The translations under genes were made by a program, and so were the position numbers. From an uncultured Desulfovibrio sp. (GTDB lineage Bacteria; Desulfobacterota; Desulfovibrionia; Desulfovibrionales; Desulfovibrionaceae), in assembly GCF_949282365.1 (NCBI RefSeq), contig NZ_CASDOY010000019.1, positions 1-30,856 on the forward strand: 30,856 nucleotides of DNA, read 5' to 3'. The notes under the pieces are model-generated. The model searched no databases, had not been told where the DNA came from, and worked only from the letters and a program-made list of their open reading frames with translations. Positions 7,347-15,185 of the stretch are shown here, in pieces. Position 1 is the stretch's first letter. The number at the start of each line of letters is the position of its first letter.

Positions 7347-8273
7347 ATGAAGATGTCCGCCGTTGCCACGCCCCCCATGCTCTGCGCTCCCGGGCGCGGA
7401 GCGACGGGCGTGGTGCCCGGCGCGGTCGTCGCCTCCGGTCTTCGGGACCGGGGACGGGCGGCCGCGCCCCTGTTCTGTCTGCTGTGCGCCCTGGTCCTTT
7501 GCCTGTGCGCCGCCCTGCCTGCCCGCGCCCATGTGGTGGACAGGATCGGTCCCCTGCTCAGCAATGACGCCGTGGTGAACAATGTCCGGGACATCGGCCT
7601 GCTCAAGAAGGCCGGTTTCATCTACCAGCCCGACCTCACCGTCACCGGCGAGATGTGCCCCGTGGACGGCAGCCGGGACCAGCTGGCCGTACTCAGCGGC
7701 ATGCTGGCCGCTGACCGCATGTACGCTTTCTATTTCGGGGACGTGGCCGACGCGGCCAAAAAGAACGAGCTGCTGCAGCAGCTGGTGGGCAAGCCCCTGC
7801 CCGCCCTGGGCAGCAAGGATCTGGCCCGCATCCGCAAAGCGCCGCACAGCCGGGAAGCGGCCGAGATCCTGGCCCGCTTCCGCCAGCAGGAGCTTTCCCG
7901 CCTGCTGGAGGCCGCCCGTCATGACGAGCGGCTGCTGCGCCTGCTGGGCGCGCACCTCTACGGTCTTTATCTGGAGCGCCTCTACATGGCTTCGGTCATG
8001 GTGCTGGCCGCTGCCGAGAGCGACACCCTGGAGCCGCTCTATCAGGTGCATACGGGTCTGGCCAGCCGCCACGGCAAGGCACTGGAGATTTTGGGCGGGC
8101 AGGGCCTGCTGGGCCTGGAAGACGGCGAGGCCCGCGCGGCCCTGGTGAAGAAGCTGCAGGGCCTGCTGACCGTCAACAAGGGCCAGCCCACCCTGGAGAG
8201 CCTGCGCGAGATCGTCTCCCTGGTGCAGGAGGAGCGGGCCTTCTTCCTGACGCCCTGCCCGTTGCCGCAATAG
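7347..8273 (+). CDS. Secreted or membrane-anchored hypothetical protein downstream of valS
   Basis: I do not recognise this 308-residue protein. It starts 10 bp after valS with AAGGAA at 7335-7340, so the two are probably cotranscribed. A basic N-terminal stretch of ~45 residues precedes a hydrophobic core (LFCLLCALVLCLCAALPARA, about residues 47-66) that ends in a plausible signal-peptidase site (ARA-HVV). The unusually long n-region means the true start could be an internal GTG. The mature part is mostly helical, Leu/Ala/Arg-rich and soluble-looking, with a helical repeat feel (EILARFRQQELSRLLEA, RLLRLLGAHLYGLYLERL), and ends in TPCPLPQ. It contains two Cys residues (in TGEMCPVDG and TPCPLP) that might pair in the periplasm. 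No catalytic motif is apparent. Confidence 0.75.
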   Translation: MKMSAVATPPMLCAPGRGATGVVPGAVVASGLRDRGRAAAPLFCLLCALVLCLCAALPARAHVVDRIGPLLSNDAVVNNVRDIGLLKKAGFIYQPDLTVTGEMCPVDGSRDQLAVLSGMLAADRMYAFYFGDVADAAKKNELLQQLVGKPLPALGSKDLARIRKAPHSREAAEILARFRQQELSRLLEAARHDERLLRLLGAHLYGLYLERLYMASVMVLAAAESDTLEPLYQVHTGLASRHGKALEILGGQGLLGLEDGEARAALVKKLQGLLTVNKGQPTLESLREIVSLVQEERAFFLTPCPLPQ

Positions 8274-8282
8274 AAGCGTTTT

Positions 8283-8337
8283 GCGAGGGGGAAGAAGGAA
8301 ACCTTTTTGGAAAAAGGTTCTCCTTCTCCCCCCTCGC
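8283..8337. repeat. Long imperfect palindrome
   Basis: The sequence from GCGAGGGGGAAGAAGG (8283-8298) folds back on CCTTCTCCCCCCTCGC (8322-8337), with an inner near-perfect CCTTTTTGG/AAAAAGG centre at 8302-8317. It starts 10 bp after the stop of the + strand hypothetical gene. No T run follows the full stem on either strand. It resembles G/A-rich hairpins I associate with intergenic regions of Desulfovibrio (from memory), and may act as a bidirectional terminator or mRNA 3'-end stabiliser. Confidence 0.6.
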
Positions 8338-8391
8338 ACTCCCCCCGCATCCTTCCAAAAACTTTTATTACGGGCCTGTGTGGTCCTGTGA

Positions 8392-8434
8392 GCGGCGAGA
8401 GCGCCTTCCCCTGAGGGAAAGGCGCTCTCGCCGC
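8392..8434. other. Strong hairpin without T tract
   Basis: GCGGCGAGAGCGCCTT followed by CCC (8392-8410) pairs with GGGAAAGGCGCTCTCGCCGC (8415-8434) around a four-base loop, with one bulged A. The stem of ~19 bp is very stable. Neither flank is T-rich, so it is not a standard intrinsic terminator. Confidence 0.6.
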
Positions 8435-8439
8435 GTCTA

Positions 8440-8481
8440 GCATCAGTCAGGAGGCATCAGTCAGGAGGCATCAGTCAGGGG
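8440..8481. repeat. Three tandem copies of a 14-bp unit
   Basis: The unit GCATCAGTCAGGAG occurs at 8440-8453 and 8454-8467, and with one change (GGGG at the end) at 8468-8481. The copies abut exactly, directly after the hairpin at 8392-8434. Copy number is likely variable between strains. Confidence 0.85.
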
Positions 8482-8573
8482 GGAGCAGGGAGCGTCAGTT
8501 CTTGCCGCCGCATGGTGGCGCCAGGCTTTGGCGCGGGGCGTTGCCTGCCGTTTGACGATGCGCTGGCCATGAA

Positions 8574-8607
8574 AAAGCGCTCCATCCACTGAAGGATGGA
8601 GCGCTTT
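8574..8607 (-). terminator. Rho-independent terminator of the small lipoprotein gene
   Basis: A perfect 14-bp stem, AAAGCGCTCCATCC (8574-8587) with GGATGGAGCGCTTT (8594-8607) and a 6-nt loop, is followed on the minus strand by further Ts (8572-8576). It lies about 65 bp past the minus-strand stop at 8673. Confidence 0.85.
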
Positions 8608-8672
8608 GATCGTCGTCTGCGGGCTGGGCGCGGGAGGAGCCTGCGGGGCCTGCCTCCGGTGCGGGGCGCAGT

Positions 8673-9086
8673 CTATTTCGTGCCCGTGTCCGTTTCGGCC
8701 TTGCTCTCCCAGTCCACCAGGCGGGCCATGCGGGCCAGGCTGTAGTGGCCGGGCTCGGGCTGCTGGCCGATCTCCTGCAGGGTGCCGTTGAGGCGGTAGA
8801 TGCGCCAGTCCCCGGCGGGCAGGGTGCCGTTTTCCACGGCGTTCCTGAGACCGGCGCGGGCCTCGTCGGGCGAGCAGAACAGGGGGAAGTCCTGCACGGC
8901 CGGGTCCAGGACCACCACGGAACCGCCCGCTATATCGATGATATAGTTGCCGGGCGCCACGGTGTAGACGTCCTGGCAGTCGCGGTCAGGCGGCAGGGGG
9001 GCCGTGCTGGGGCCGGTGGCGGCACAGCCGCCCAGCAGCAGCGCAGCGAGCAGACAGGGGGCAAGGATGGTGGGCAAACGCTTCAT
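8673..9086 (-). CDS. Small lipoprotein of unknown function
   Basis: The 137-residue product has a textbook lipoprotein signal: MKRLPTILAPCLLAALLLGGC with lipobox LGGC and the lipidated Cys at 21. The mature part includes YTVAPGNYIIDIAGGSVVVLD, a likely beta-rich core, then a FCSPDEARAGLRNAVENG segment and GDWRIYRLNGT. It therefore looks like a compact periplasmic domain tethered to a membrane. A Cys pair (in RDCQDVY and LFCSPDE) could form a disulfide. I do not recognise the family. An AGGAGAA ribosome site lies a few bases upstream of the ATG. It is downstream of htpX on the same strand, but a possible hairpin terminator separates them. Confidence 0.8.
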   Translation of the reverse strand: MKRLPTILAPCLLAALLLGGCAATGPSTAPLPPDRDCQDVYTVAPGNYIIDIAGGSVVVLDPAVQDFPLFCSPDEARAGLRNAVENGTLPAGDWRIYRLNGTLQEIGQQPEPGHYSLARMARLVDWESKAETDTGTK

Positions 9087-9136
9087 GTGGTTCTCCTGCC
9101 GGATGCGACGGCATGCGGATTCGCTCCCGGACGCTC

Positions 9137-9185
9137 AAAAGCGGGCCGGCGGCGTCATGACTGACTACACACCAAGCCCGCTTTT
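9137..9185 (-). terminator. Possible terminator after htpX
   Basis: AAAAGCGGGC (9137-9146) is the exact reverse complement of GCCCGCTTTT (9176-9185), with a long 29-nt loop. Reading on the minus strand, the stem ends in TTTT. It lies 32 bp past the htpX stop. The long loop makes the call uncertain; the same stem also has a T run on the + strand. Confidence 0.4.
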
Positions 9186-9216
9186 TTGTCAAAAGGTTCT
9201 GTCTGGCAGGGCCGTC

Positions 9217-10089
9217 TTAAAAAGCCTGGCCCTGACGGCTCATCTGCTGCAGGCGGGCGATGCGTTCTTCCAGCGGCGGATGGGTGCTGAACAGGTTGGC
9301 CATGCTGCCGCCGCCGAAACCGAACAGGGGCGAGACGATGAACATCTGTTCCGTGCTGGGATTGCCCTTCTGCATGGGGATCTGCCCGCTGGCCACGCCC
9401 AGCTTGTGCAGGGCCCCGGCCAGGGCCAGGGGCTGGCCGCAGATGCGTGCGCCGGTCTCGTCGGCCAGGTATTCGCGCGAGCGCGAGATGGCCATCTGGA
9501 TGATGCCGGCGGCGATGGGGGCCAGGATGGCCAGCAGGAAGGCGGCGACGGGATTGCTGCCGCCTTCTTCGTCATTGCTGCCGCCGCCGAAGATGGCGGC
9601 GAACTGCATGAAGTTGGCGATGCTGACGATGACCGAGGCCATGACCCCGGCGATGGTCTGGATCAGGATGTCGCGGTTGGCGATGTGCCCGATCTCGTGG
9701 GCGATGACGCCGCGCAGTTCCTCGGGGCTGAGGATGCGCATGATGCCGTCGGTGACGGCCACCACGCCATGTTCGGGGTCACGGCCGGTGGCGAAGGCAT
9801 TGGGGGCCTCCTCGGGGATGACGCAGACGCGGGGCTTGGGGATGCCGGCGTTGGCCGCCAGCTCGGCCACCATGCTGTGCAGCATGGGGGCTTCGTCTTC
9901 GGACAGTTCGCGGGCCTGGTACATGGACAGGACGATCTTGTCCGAATACCAGTAGGAGCCCACGTTCATGATCATGGCGATCACAAAGGCGATGATGATG
10001 CCGGTACGGCCGCCCATGAGGCCGCCAAGGGCGATGATGATGGCGGAAAGCAGGGCGAGCAGCAACAGGGTCTTGATCTGGCTGGTCAT
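9217..10089 (-). CDS. htpX: HtpX-family membrane zinc metalloprotease
   Basis: HtpX is an inner-membrane M48 protease that degrades damaged or misfolded membrane proteins. The 290-residue length is normal. Two N-terminal membrane segments are seen (residues about 7-24 and 30-48). The zinc site HEIGH is at 131-135 and the third ligand is Glu206 in SREYLAD. A second pair of hydrophobic segments lies at about 143-168 and 181-201, and the C terminus has the family's FSTHPPLEERIARLQ block. The Met at 10089 is chosen over upstream codons because AAGGAGAAA precedes it directly and the protein then starts at the first membrane helix. It is single or loosely linked to the small lipoprotein downstream. 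Confidence 0.95.
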   Translation of the reverse strand: MTSQIKTLLLLALLSAIIIALGGLMGGRTGIIIAFVIAMIMNVGSYWYSDKIVLSMYQARELSEDEAPMLHSMVAELAANAGIPKPRVCVIPEEAPNAFATGRDPEHGVVAVTDGIMRILSPEELRGVIAHEIGHIANRDILIQTIAGVMASVIVSIANFMQFAAIFGGGSNDEEGGSNPVAAFLLAILAPIAAGIIQMAISRSREYLADETGARICGQPLALAGALHKLGVASGQIPMQKGNPSTEQMFIVSPLFGFGGGSMANLFSTHPPLEERIARLQQMSRQGQAF

Positions 10090-10467
10090 GGTTTCTCCTT
10101 GATGTGCGAGATGAGGATTCGCCCACTGTAGATAAGCATGCGTCAGCAAAGTGGCAAGGGGGGACGGCGCTTGCGCTTTGCCGGGCATGCCGCCGGAGGA
10201 CGGCCGCCGCCCGGCATCCGTGCCTGGTCGCCCGCGCGGCGGTGCGGCAGGGGAAGGGCCCGCGCGGCCCCTTGTCTTCTTGCCTCCTTGCGCCCCTGTG
10301 TCCTTTGCGCCCCCATGCTCTTTGTCCCTTTGCGCCCCTGCCCCCGCCCTGGTCCTTCACTGCGGGGCGCGGCGCGCCGGGAGGGACGGCACGGCTCCCC
10401 CGGCGCACGCCGTCAGGCGGCGCAGCGATCCGCAGGGCTGGAGAGAGCCGCAGGAAGGACAAACACC
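10090..10467. other. Gene-free stretch upstream of htpX
   Basis: No frame here looks coding. It contains three copies of the 9-mer TTGCGCCCC (10288-10296, 10305-10313, 10330-10338) inside a C/T-rich run on the + strand. The htpX promoter must lie here or further upstream, but I could not pick convincing boxes. Confidence 0.5.
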
Positions 10468-10510
10468 AAGAGCAGAAGAGACACGACGTTGCCGTGTCTC
10501 TTCTGCTCTT
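10468..10510. terminator. Perfect 18-bp hairpin with T run on the + strand
   Basis: AAGAGCAGAAGAGACACG (10468-10485) pairs perfectly with the segment 10493-10510 around a 7-nt loop. On the + strand the stem runs into a total of five Ts (10509-10513). On the minus strand it is followed by GGTGTTTG, a poor T tract. Both flanking genes (argJ and htpX) are on the minus strand, so a + oriented terminator has no obvious gene to serve. It may still end argJ transcripts. Confidence 0.65.
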
Positions 10511-10581
10511 TTTGATAGCGGGCATTTGGGGAGGATGGGGGAGCCGGAGGGGGCGACCGAAAGGCGGCCTCTTTGGGGCCC

Positions 10582-10619
10582 TGCCCGTTGCGACGGAGAA
10601 AGCTGCGGGCATCGACAGC
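10582..10619 (-). repeat. Third copy of the palindromic repeat
   Basis: Read on the minus strand, this 38-nt core matches 34 of 38 positions, without gaps, of the core at 1895-1932. The first 17 bases (GCTGTCGATGCCCGCAG) are identical. The outer arms TGCCCG/CGGGCA are kept, but the inner hairpin is partly lost. It lies between argJ and htpX, about 50 bp after the argJ stop. Confidence 0.7.
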
Positions 10620-10665
10620 AGGGATACGGGCCTCCTCCCCCCTCCACAAAAAGTTCCTGCCCCGC

Positions 10666-11859
10666 TTACGAGCGGTAATCGGCGTTGAGGCTGACGTATT
10701 CGTGGCCGAGGTCGGAGGCGCGCAGATCGTAGCGGCCGTCGCCGAGGCCCATGTGGATCTCCACCGGGATGTCGTCGGCCTTGAGCAGCTCGGCCAGCTC
10801 GGCTTCCTTGTCGCCGTTGACGGGCTGGCCGTCGCGGAAGCGCTCGATGCCGCAGAGCACCAAGCGCACGCGGGCGGGGTCCACCCGGGCGCCGCTGCGG
10901 CCCACGGCGGCCACGATGCGGCCCCAGTTGGCGTCCTGGCCGTAGATGGCGGTCTTGACCAGCTGGGAGTGGCCCACGGTGCGGGCGATGCGGCAGGCGT
11001 CCTCGTCGGAGGCCGCGCCGTCCACGGTGATGTGCATGACCTTGCTGGCGCCTTCGCCGTCCTTGACCAGCATGTAGGAGATCCGGCCCAGGATGTCGGT
11101 CAGGCCCTTTTCCAGCAGGGCGGCGTCTTCGCCTTCGGCGCGGATGCCGGAAGCGCCGTTGGCCAGGCCGAGGATGGTGTCGTTGGTGGAGGTGTCGCCG
11201 TCCACGCTGACGCGGTTGAAGGTCTTGTCCACGGCGCGGGCGAACATGGCCTGCCAGGTCTCGCGGTCCACGTCGGCGTCGGTGAGCATGACGGCCAGCA
11301 TGGTGGCCATGTTGGGGCAGATCATGCCCGCGCCCTTGGCCATGCCGGTCAGGCGCACCGTGCCGCCGGACAGGGGCACGGTGATGCTGGCGAACTTGGG
11401 GAAGGCGTCGGTGGTCATGAACGCGCGGGTGAAGCCTTCGGCATCACGGCTGCCCAGGCTGTCCACCAGGGCGGGCACGGCCGCGCGCCAGCGGTCCATC
11501 TTGAGCTGGTCGCCGATGACGCCGGTGGACAGGGGCATGATCTCGTGCGGGGCCAGACCGGTGAGGGCGGCCACCATGCGTCGGGTCTCGCGGCAGTTGT
11601 CCAGGCCTTCGTCGCCGGTACAGGCGTTGGCCTGGCCGGAATTGGCCAGCACGGCGCGGCAGGAGCCGTATTCACGCAGGGTCTGCTGGCAGACCTGCAC
11701 GGGCGCGGCCTTGAAGGCATTGGTGGTGAACAGGCCCGCCAGCACGGCGGGACGGTCGGAAACAATCAGGCCCAGATCATCGCGGCCGGCTTTTTTGAAT
11801 CCGGCCGCGGCGGCCCCGGCGCTGAAGCCCAGGGGCAGGTCGTTGCGCGTTGCGTTCAT
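10666..11859 (-). CDS. argJ: Bifunctional ornithine acetyltransferase / N-acetylglutamate synthase
   Basis: ArgJ recycles the acetyl group from N-acetylornithine to glutamate in arginine biosynthesis; many members can also use acetyl-CoA. The 397-residue length is normal. The hallmark autoprocessing site is present: KGAGM (175-179) then ICPNMATML, with cleavage expected between Ala185 and Thr186 to give alpha and beta chains and expose the catalytic Thr. Other conserved blocks are ANSGQANACTG, PLSTGVIG, SVDGDTSTND and GQDANWGRI. The Met at 11859 is preferred over the in-frame Met at 11880 because GGAAAGGA lies 7 bp upstream of it and no ribosome site precedes the earlier one. It lies downstream of fusA but is separated from it by a strong terminator. 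No other arg genes are in the window. Confidence 0.96.
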   Translation of the reverse strand: MNATRNDLPLGFSAGAAAAGFKKAGRDDLGLIVSDRPAVLAGLFTTNAFKAAPVQVCQQTLREYGSCRAVLANSGQANACTGDEGLDNCRETRRMVAALTGLAPHEIMPLSTGVIGDQLKMDRWRAAVPALVDSLGSRDAEGFTRAFMTTDAFPKFASITVPLSGGTVRLTGMAKGAGMICPNMATMLAVMLTDADVDRETWQAMFARAVDKTFNRVSVDGDTSTNDTILGLANGASGIRAEGEDAALLEKGLTDILGRISYMLVKDGEGASKVMHITVDGAASDEDACRIARTVGHSQLVKTAIYGQDANWGRIVAAVGRSGARVDPARVRLVLCGIERFRDGQPVNGDKEAELAELLKADDIPVEIHMGLGDGRYDLRASDLGHEYVSLNADYRS

Positions 11860-11902
11860 GGTGATGTCCTTTCCGGTCATGGCTGCCGGGAGGAAAACAA
11901 TG

Positions 11903-11940
11903 AAAAAAGGGCGGGGATCTTGTCTTGCAAAATCCCCGCC
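11903..11940 (-). terminator. Rho-independent terminator of the str operon
   Basis: GGCGGGGAT (11910-11918) pairs with ATCCCCGCC (11932-11940) around a 13-nt loop. On the minus strand it is followed by a run of six Ts (11903-11908). A second hairpin lies between this one and the fusA stop, ATCCGCCCCC (11963-11972) with GGGGGCGGAT (11976-11985), but it lacks a T tract. Confidence 0.85.
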
Positions 11941-11995
11941 GCCCTGTCAGGCAACCAGCGTGATCCGCCCCCGGAGGGGGCGGATGCCCGGGACG

Positions 11996-14074
11996 CTAGT
12001 TCTTGCTCTTCTGGATCTCGTCGGCGATGGCCTGGGGCACACGCTCGTAGTGATCGAACTGCATGGTGAAGGTGGCGCGGCCCTGGGTACGGGAACGCAG
12101 GTCCGTGGCGTAACCGAACATGGAGGCCAGGGGCACCTGGGCACGCACGCTCTGGGCGCCGCCAGCGCGGGCTTCCATGCTCTGCACGCGGCCGCGGCGG
12201 CCGTTGAGGTCGCCCATGACGTCGCCGAGGTATTCTTCGGGGGTGACCACTTCCACGTCCATGATGGGTTCCAGCAGGATGGGGGCGGCCTTCTGCATGG
12301 CGTCCTTGATGGCCATGGAGCCGGCCACATAGAACGCCTGTTCGGAGGAGTCCACTTCGTGGTAGCTACCGAAGACCAGGTTGACCTTCAGGTCCACGCA
12401 GGGGAAGCCGGCCAGCACGCCGGACTTCATGGCATCCTGGATACCCTTGTCGATGGCGGGGATGTATTCCTTGGGGATCACGCCGCCGGTGATGGAGTTG
12501 ATGAACTCGTAGCCCTTGCCCGGGTTGGGTTCCACCTCGATGACGCAGTGACCGTACTGGCCGCGGCCGCCGGACTGCTTGGCATGCTTCATGTCGGTCT
12601 TGGCGGGCTTGGAGATGGTTTCGCGGTAGGCCACCTGGGGCTTGCCCACGTTGGCGTTGACGTTGAATTCGCGGGTCAGGCGGTCAACGATGATCTCCAG
12701 GTGCAGCTCGCCCATGCCGGCGATGAGGGTCTGGTTGGTCTCCTCGTCGCCCTTGACGCGGAAGGAGGGGTCTTCCTTGGCCAGCTTGTTGAGGGCGGCG
12801 GACAGGGCGTCGCGGTCGGCCTTGGTCTTGGGCTCGATGGCCACTTCGATGACGGGCTCGGGGATGTTCAGGGATTCCAGGATCACCGGGCGCTTTTCAT
12901 CGCAGAGGGTGTCGCCGGTGGAGGCGTTCTTCAGGCCCACCAGGGCCACGATGTCGCCGGCGCCGGCCCACTTGATGTCTTCACGCTTGTTGGCGTGCAT
13001 CTTGAGGATGCGGCCGATGCGTTCCTTCTTGCCGGTGTTGGCGTTGTACACGCTGCTGCCGGATTCCAGGCAGCCGGAGTAGATGCGGAAGAAGGACAGG
13101 TGACCGATGAAGGGGTCGGAGAACAGCTTGAACACCAGACCGGCCAGAGGTTCCTTGTCGTCGCAGGGGCATTCCACCAGCTCGTCTTCCTTGCCGGGCA
13201 CATGGCCGGTCATGACGCTGATGTCCACGGGAGAGGGCAGGTAGTCCACCACGGCGTCCAGCAGGGGCTGCACGCCCATGTTGCGGAAGGCGGAACCGCA
13301 GAGCACGGGCACGATGTTGCGGGCGATGGTGGCCTTGCGGATGCAGGAGATGATCTCCTCGCGGGTCAGGTCTTCGCCGCCCAGGTACTTTTCCAGCAGG
13401 GCTTCGTCTTCCTCGGCCACGGCTTCGATGAGTTCGTGGCGCTTTTCTTCGAACAGGGCCTGCATGTCGGCGGGCACGGCTTCGTCGGTGAACTGGGCGC
13501 CCTTGGAGCTCTTGTCGAAGCGGTGGGCCTTGCCTTCGATGAGGTCCACCACGCCTTCAAATTTGTCTTCAGCGCCGATGGGCAGCTGCAGGGGCACGGC
13601 CTTGGCGCCCAGGCGTTCGTGGATCATGCCCACGCAGCGGAAGAAGTTGGCGCCGATGCGGTCCATCTTGTTCACGAAGCAGATGCGGGGCACATGGTAA
13701 CGGTCGGCCTGGCGCCACACGGTCTCGGACTGGGGCTCCACGCCGGCCACGGCGTCGAACACGCAGACGGCACCGTCCAGCACGCGCAGGGAGCGTTCCA
13801 CTTCGATGGTGAAGTCAACGTGGCCGGGGGTGTCGATGATGTTGATGCGGCAGTCCTTCCAGAAGCAGGTGGTGGCGGCGGAGGTGATGGTGATGCCGCG
13901 CTCCTGTTCCTGTTCCATCCAGTCCATGGTGGACTCGCCGTCGTGGGTTTCGCCGATCTTGTGGGAAACGCCGGTGTAGAAAAGGATGCGTTCGGTGGTG
14001 GTGGTTTTGCCGGCGTCAATATGGGCCATGATGCCGATATTGCGCTGTTTGTCTACGGGGGTGGTGCGGGACAC
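11996..14074 (-). CDS. fusA: Elongation factor G
   Basis: EF-G is the ribosomal translocase GTPase, and it also acts with RRF in ribosome recycling. The 692-residue length is typical. G1 is AHIDAGKT (17-24), G3 is DTPGHVDF (81-88) and G4 is NKMD (135-138). The switch I region ERGITITSAATT is intact and all five domains appear present, ending in a domain V with ATDLRSRTQGRATFTMQFDHY. The start codon is GTG (at 14074), with GGAGG 6 bp upstream. It is the third gene of the str operon, after rpsG, with an 83-bp gap. No tuf gene or S10-operon gene follows; instead a terminator and argJ. Confidence 0.98.
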   Translation of the reverse strand: MSRTTPVDKQRNIGIMAHIDAGKTTTTERILFYTGVSHKIGETHDGESTMDWMEQEQERGITITSAATTCFWKDCRINIIDTPGHVDFTIEVERSLRVLDGAVCVFDAVAGVEPQSETVWRQADRYHVPRICFVNKMDRIGANFFRCVGMIHERLGAKAVPLQLPIGAEDKFEGVVDLIEGKAHRFDKSSKGAQFTDEAVPADMQALFEEKRHELIEAVAEEDEALLEKYLGGEDLTREEIISCIRKATIARNIVPVLCGSAFRNMGVQPLLDAVVDYLPSPVDISVMTGHVPGKEDELVECPCDDKEPLAGLVFKLFSDPFIGHLSFFRIYSGCLESGSSVYNANTGKKERIGRILKMHANKREDIKWAGAGDIVALVGLKNASTGDTLCDEKRPVILESLNIPEPVIEVAIEPKTKADRDALSAALNKLAKEDPSFRVKGDEETNQTLIAGMGELHLEIIVDRLTREFNVNANVGKPQVAYRETISKPAKTDMKHAKQSGGRGQYGHCVIEVEPNPGKGYEFINSITGGVIPKEYIPAIDKGIQDAMKSGVLAGFPCVDLKVNLVFGSYHEVDSSEQAFYVAGSMAIKDAMQKAAPILLEPIMDVEVVTPEEYLGDVMGDLNGRRGRVQSMEARAGGAQSVRAQVPLASMFGYATDLRSRTQGRATFTMQFDHYERVPQAIADEIQKSKN

Positions 14075-14157
14075 GGTATCCTCCAGAAAAGGGGCAGTGG
14101 GGCGGGGGAAAAGCGCCGCGCCCTTGCGGGCGCGGCAGCAGTCACTCGAAGTCGAGC

Positions 14158-14628
14158 TTACCAGCGGTAGTGGGCGAAAGCCTTGTTGGCTTCGGCCATA
14201 CGGTGGGTATCTTCGCGCTTTTTCACCGCGCCGCCGCGACCGTTGTAGGCGTCCAGCAGTTCAGCGGAAAGCTTGGAGGTCATGCCCTTTTCGCCGCGCG
14301 AACGGGCATAGTTGATCAGCCAGCGGATGGAAAGGGAGATCTGGCGTTCGGGCCGGACTTCCATGGGCACCTGGTAGGTGGCGCCGCCCACGCGGCGGGC
14401 CTTGACTTCCAGATGGGGCTTGACGTTGTCCAGGGCCTTTTCAAAGGCGCGCATGGGTTCTTCGCCGGTCTTTTCGCCCAGGGTCTCCAGCGAGCTGTAG
14501 AAAATCTTTTCAGCGGCGCCCTTCTTGCCGTCGTACATGAGACGGTTCACGAACTTGGTGACCAGACGGCTGTTGTACAGCGGATCGGGCAGCACTTCCC
14601 TCTTCGGGACAGGACCTTTACGGGGCAT
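14158..14628 (-). CDS. rpsG: 30S ribosomal protein S7
   Basis: uS7 binds the 3' major domain of 16S rRNA and starts assembly of the 30S head. The 156-residue length and MPRKGPVPKRE start are typical of bacterial S7. The conserved stretches VTKFVNRLMYDGKK, RRVGGATYQVPMEVRP and HRMAEANKAFAHYRW are complete. AAGGAG lies 6 bp before the ATG. It sits between rpsL and fusA in the usual str order. In E. coli S7 represses its own operon by binding the rpsL-rpsG spacer; the 118-bp spacer here (14629-14746) could hold such a site, but I see no clear match. Confidence 0.98.
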   Translation of the reverse strand: MPRKGPVPKREVLPDPLYNSRLVTKFVNRLMYDGKKGAAEKIFYSSLETLGEKTGEEPMRAFEKALDNVKPHLEVKARRVGGATYQVPMEVRPERQISLSIRWLINYARSRGEKGMTSKLSAELLDAYNGRGGAVKKREDTHRMAEANKAFAHYRW

Positions 14629-14746
14629 GATATTCTCCTTGAGAATCTCTGTGTTTCGGCGTCACCAGCCCCGCAGCGCCCCGGCGCGCCGTGGGCGGGC
14701 AGCCTGGGTGCGTTGCATGACGTACGCCGGTTCGAAAAAAAGAAAC

Positions 14747-15118
14747 CTATTTGGGACGCTTGGCGCCGTACTTGGAACGGCTCTTGCGACGGTCGGCCAC
14801 GCCGGAGGTATCCAGGGTGCCGCGCACGATGTGGTAACGGACACCGGGCAAGTCTTTGACACGACCGCCGCGGATGAGCACCACGGAGTGTTCCTGCAGG
14901 TTGTGGCCTTCGCCGGGGATGTAGGCCGTCACTTCGATGCCGTTGGTCAGGCGCACGCGGGCGACCTTACGCAGAGCGGAGTTGGGCTTCTTGGGGGTGG
15001 TGGTGTACACGCGGGTGCACACGCCGCGGCGCTGGGGGCAAGCCTGCAGGGCCGGGGTCTTCTTGCGTTTCACCACCGCAGTCCGCTCGATGCGGATGAG
15101 CTGGTTGATCGTAGGCAT
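14747..15118 (-). CDS. rpsL: 30S ribosomal protein S12
   Basis: uS12 sits at the decoding centre of the 30S subunit and affects accuracy. The 123-residue length is standard. The loops tied to streptomycin resistance are wild-type: TTPKKPNSALR with Lys43 and Lys44, and GGRVKDLPGVRYH. The open frame runs far upstream, but the ATG at 15118 gives the exact family N terminus (MPTINQLIR) and has GGAGGA just upstream. It is the first gene of the operon rpsL-rpsG-fusA. Confidence 0.98.
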   Translation of the reverse strand: MPTINQLIRIERTAVVKRKKTPALQACPQRRGVCTRVYTTTPKKPNSALRKVARVRLTNGIEVTAYIPGEGHNLQEHSVVLIRGGRVKDLPGVRYHIVRGTLDTSGVADRRKSRSKYGAKRPK

Positions 15119-15137
15119 AGTTTCCTCCAAAGTTTCA

Positions 15138-15161
15138 CTGCCTGTCCGGGGGGACAGGCAG
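15138..15161 (-). promoter_or_regulatory. Leader hairpin of the str operon
   Basis: CTGCCTGTCC (15138-15147) pairs perfectly with GGACAGGCAG (15152-15161) around a four-base G loop. It lies 19 bp before the rpsL start, within the predicted 5' leader and just outside the ribosome site. It could affect translation or be a regulatory protein site (inference). Confidence 0.55.
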
Positions 15162-15185
15162 CGCATGAATGCCGTAGAGCGGCAA

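Noticed and set aside
4517..7621. A 1034-codon minus-strand open frame over valS
   Set aside because: Antisense shadow of valS; the product is a His/Gly/Ala-rich artefact without any domain.
10104..10688. A + strand gene between htpX and argJ
   Set aside because: The frame runs through the repeat and the perfect hairpin, its product is Arg/Pro/Gly-rich, and no ribosome site is seen.
11093..14170. A 1025-codon + strand open frame over argJ and fusA
   Set aside because: Antisense shadow; no ribosome site and a repetitive Gly/Val/His composition.
14747..15118. A streptomycin-resistance mutation in rpsL
   Set aside because: The PKKPNSA and RVKDLPG loops carry the wild-type lysines.
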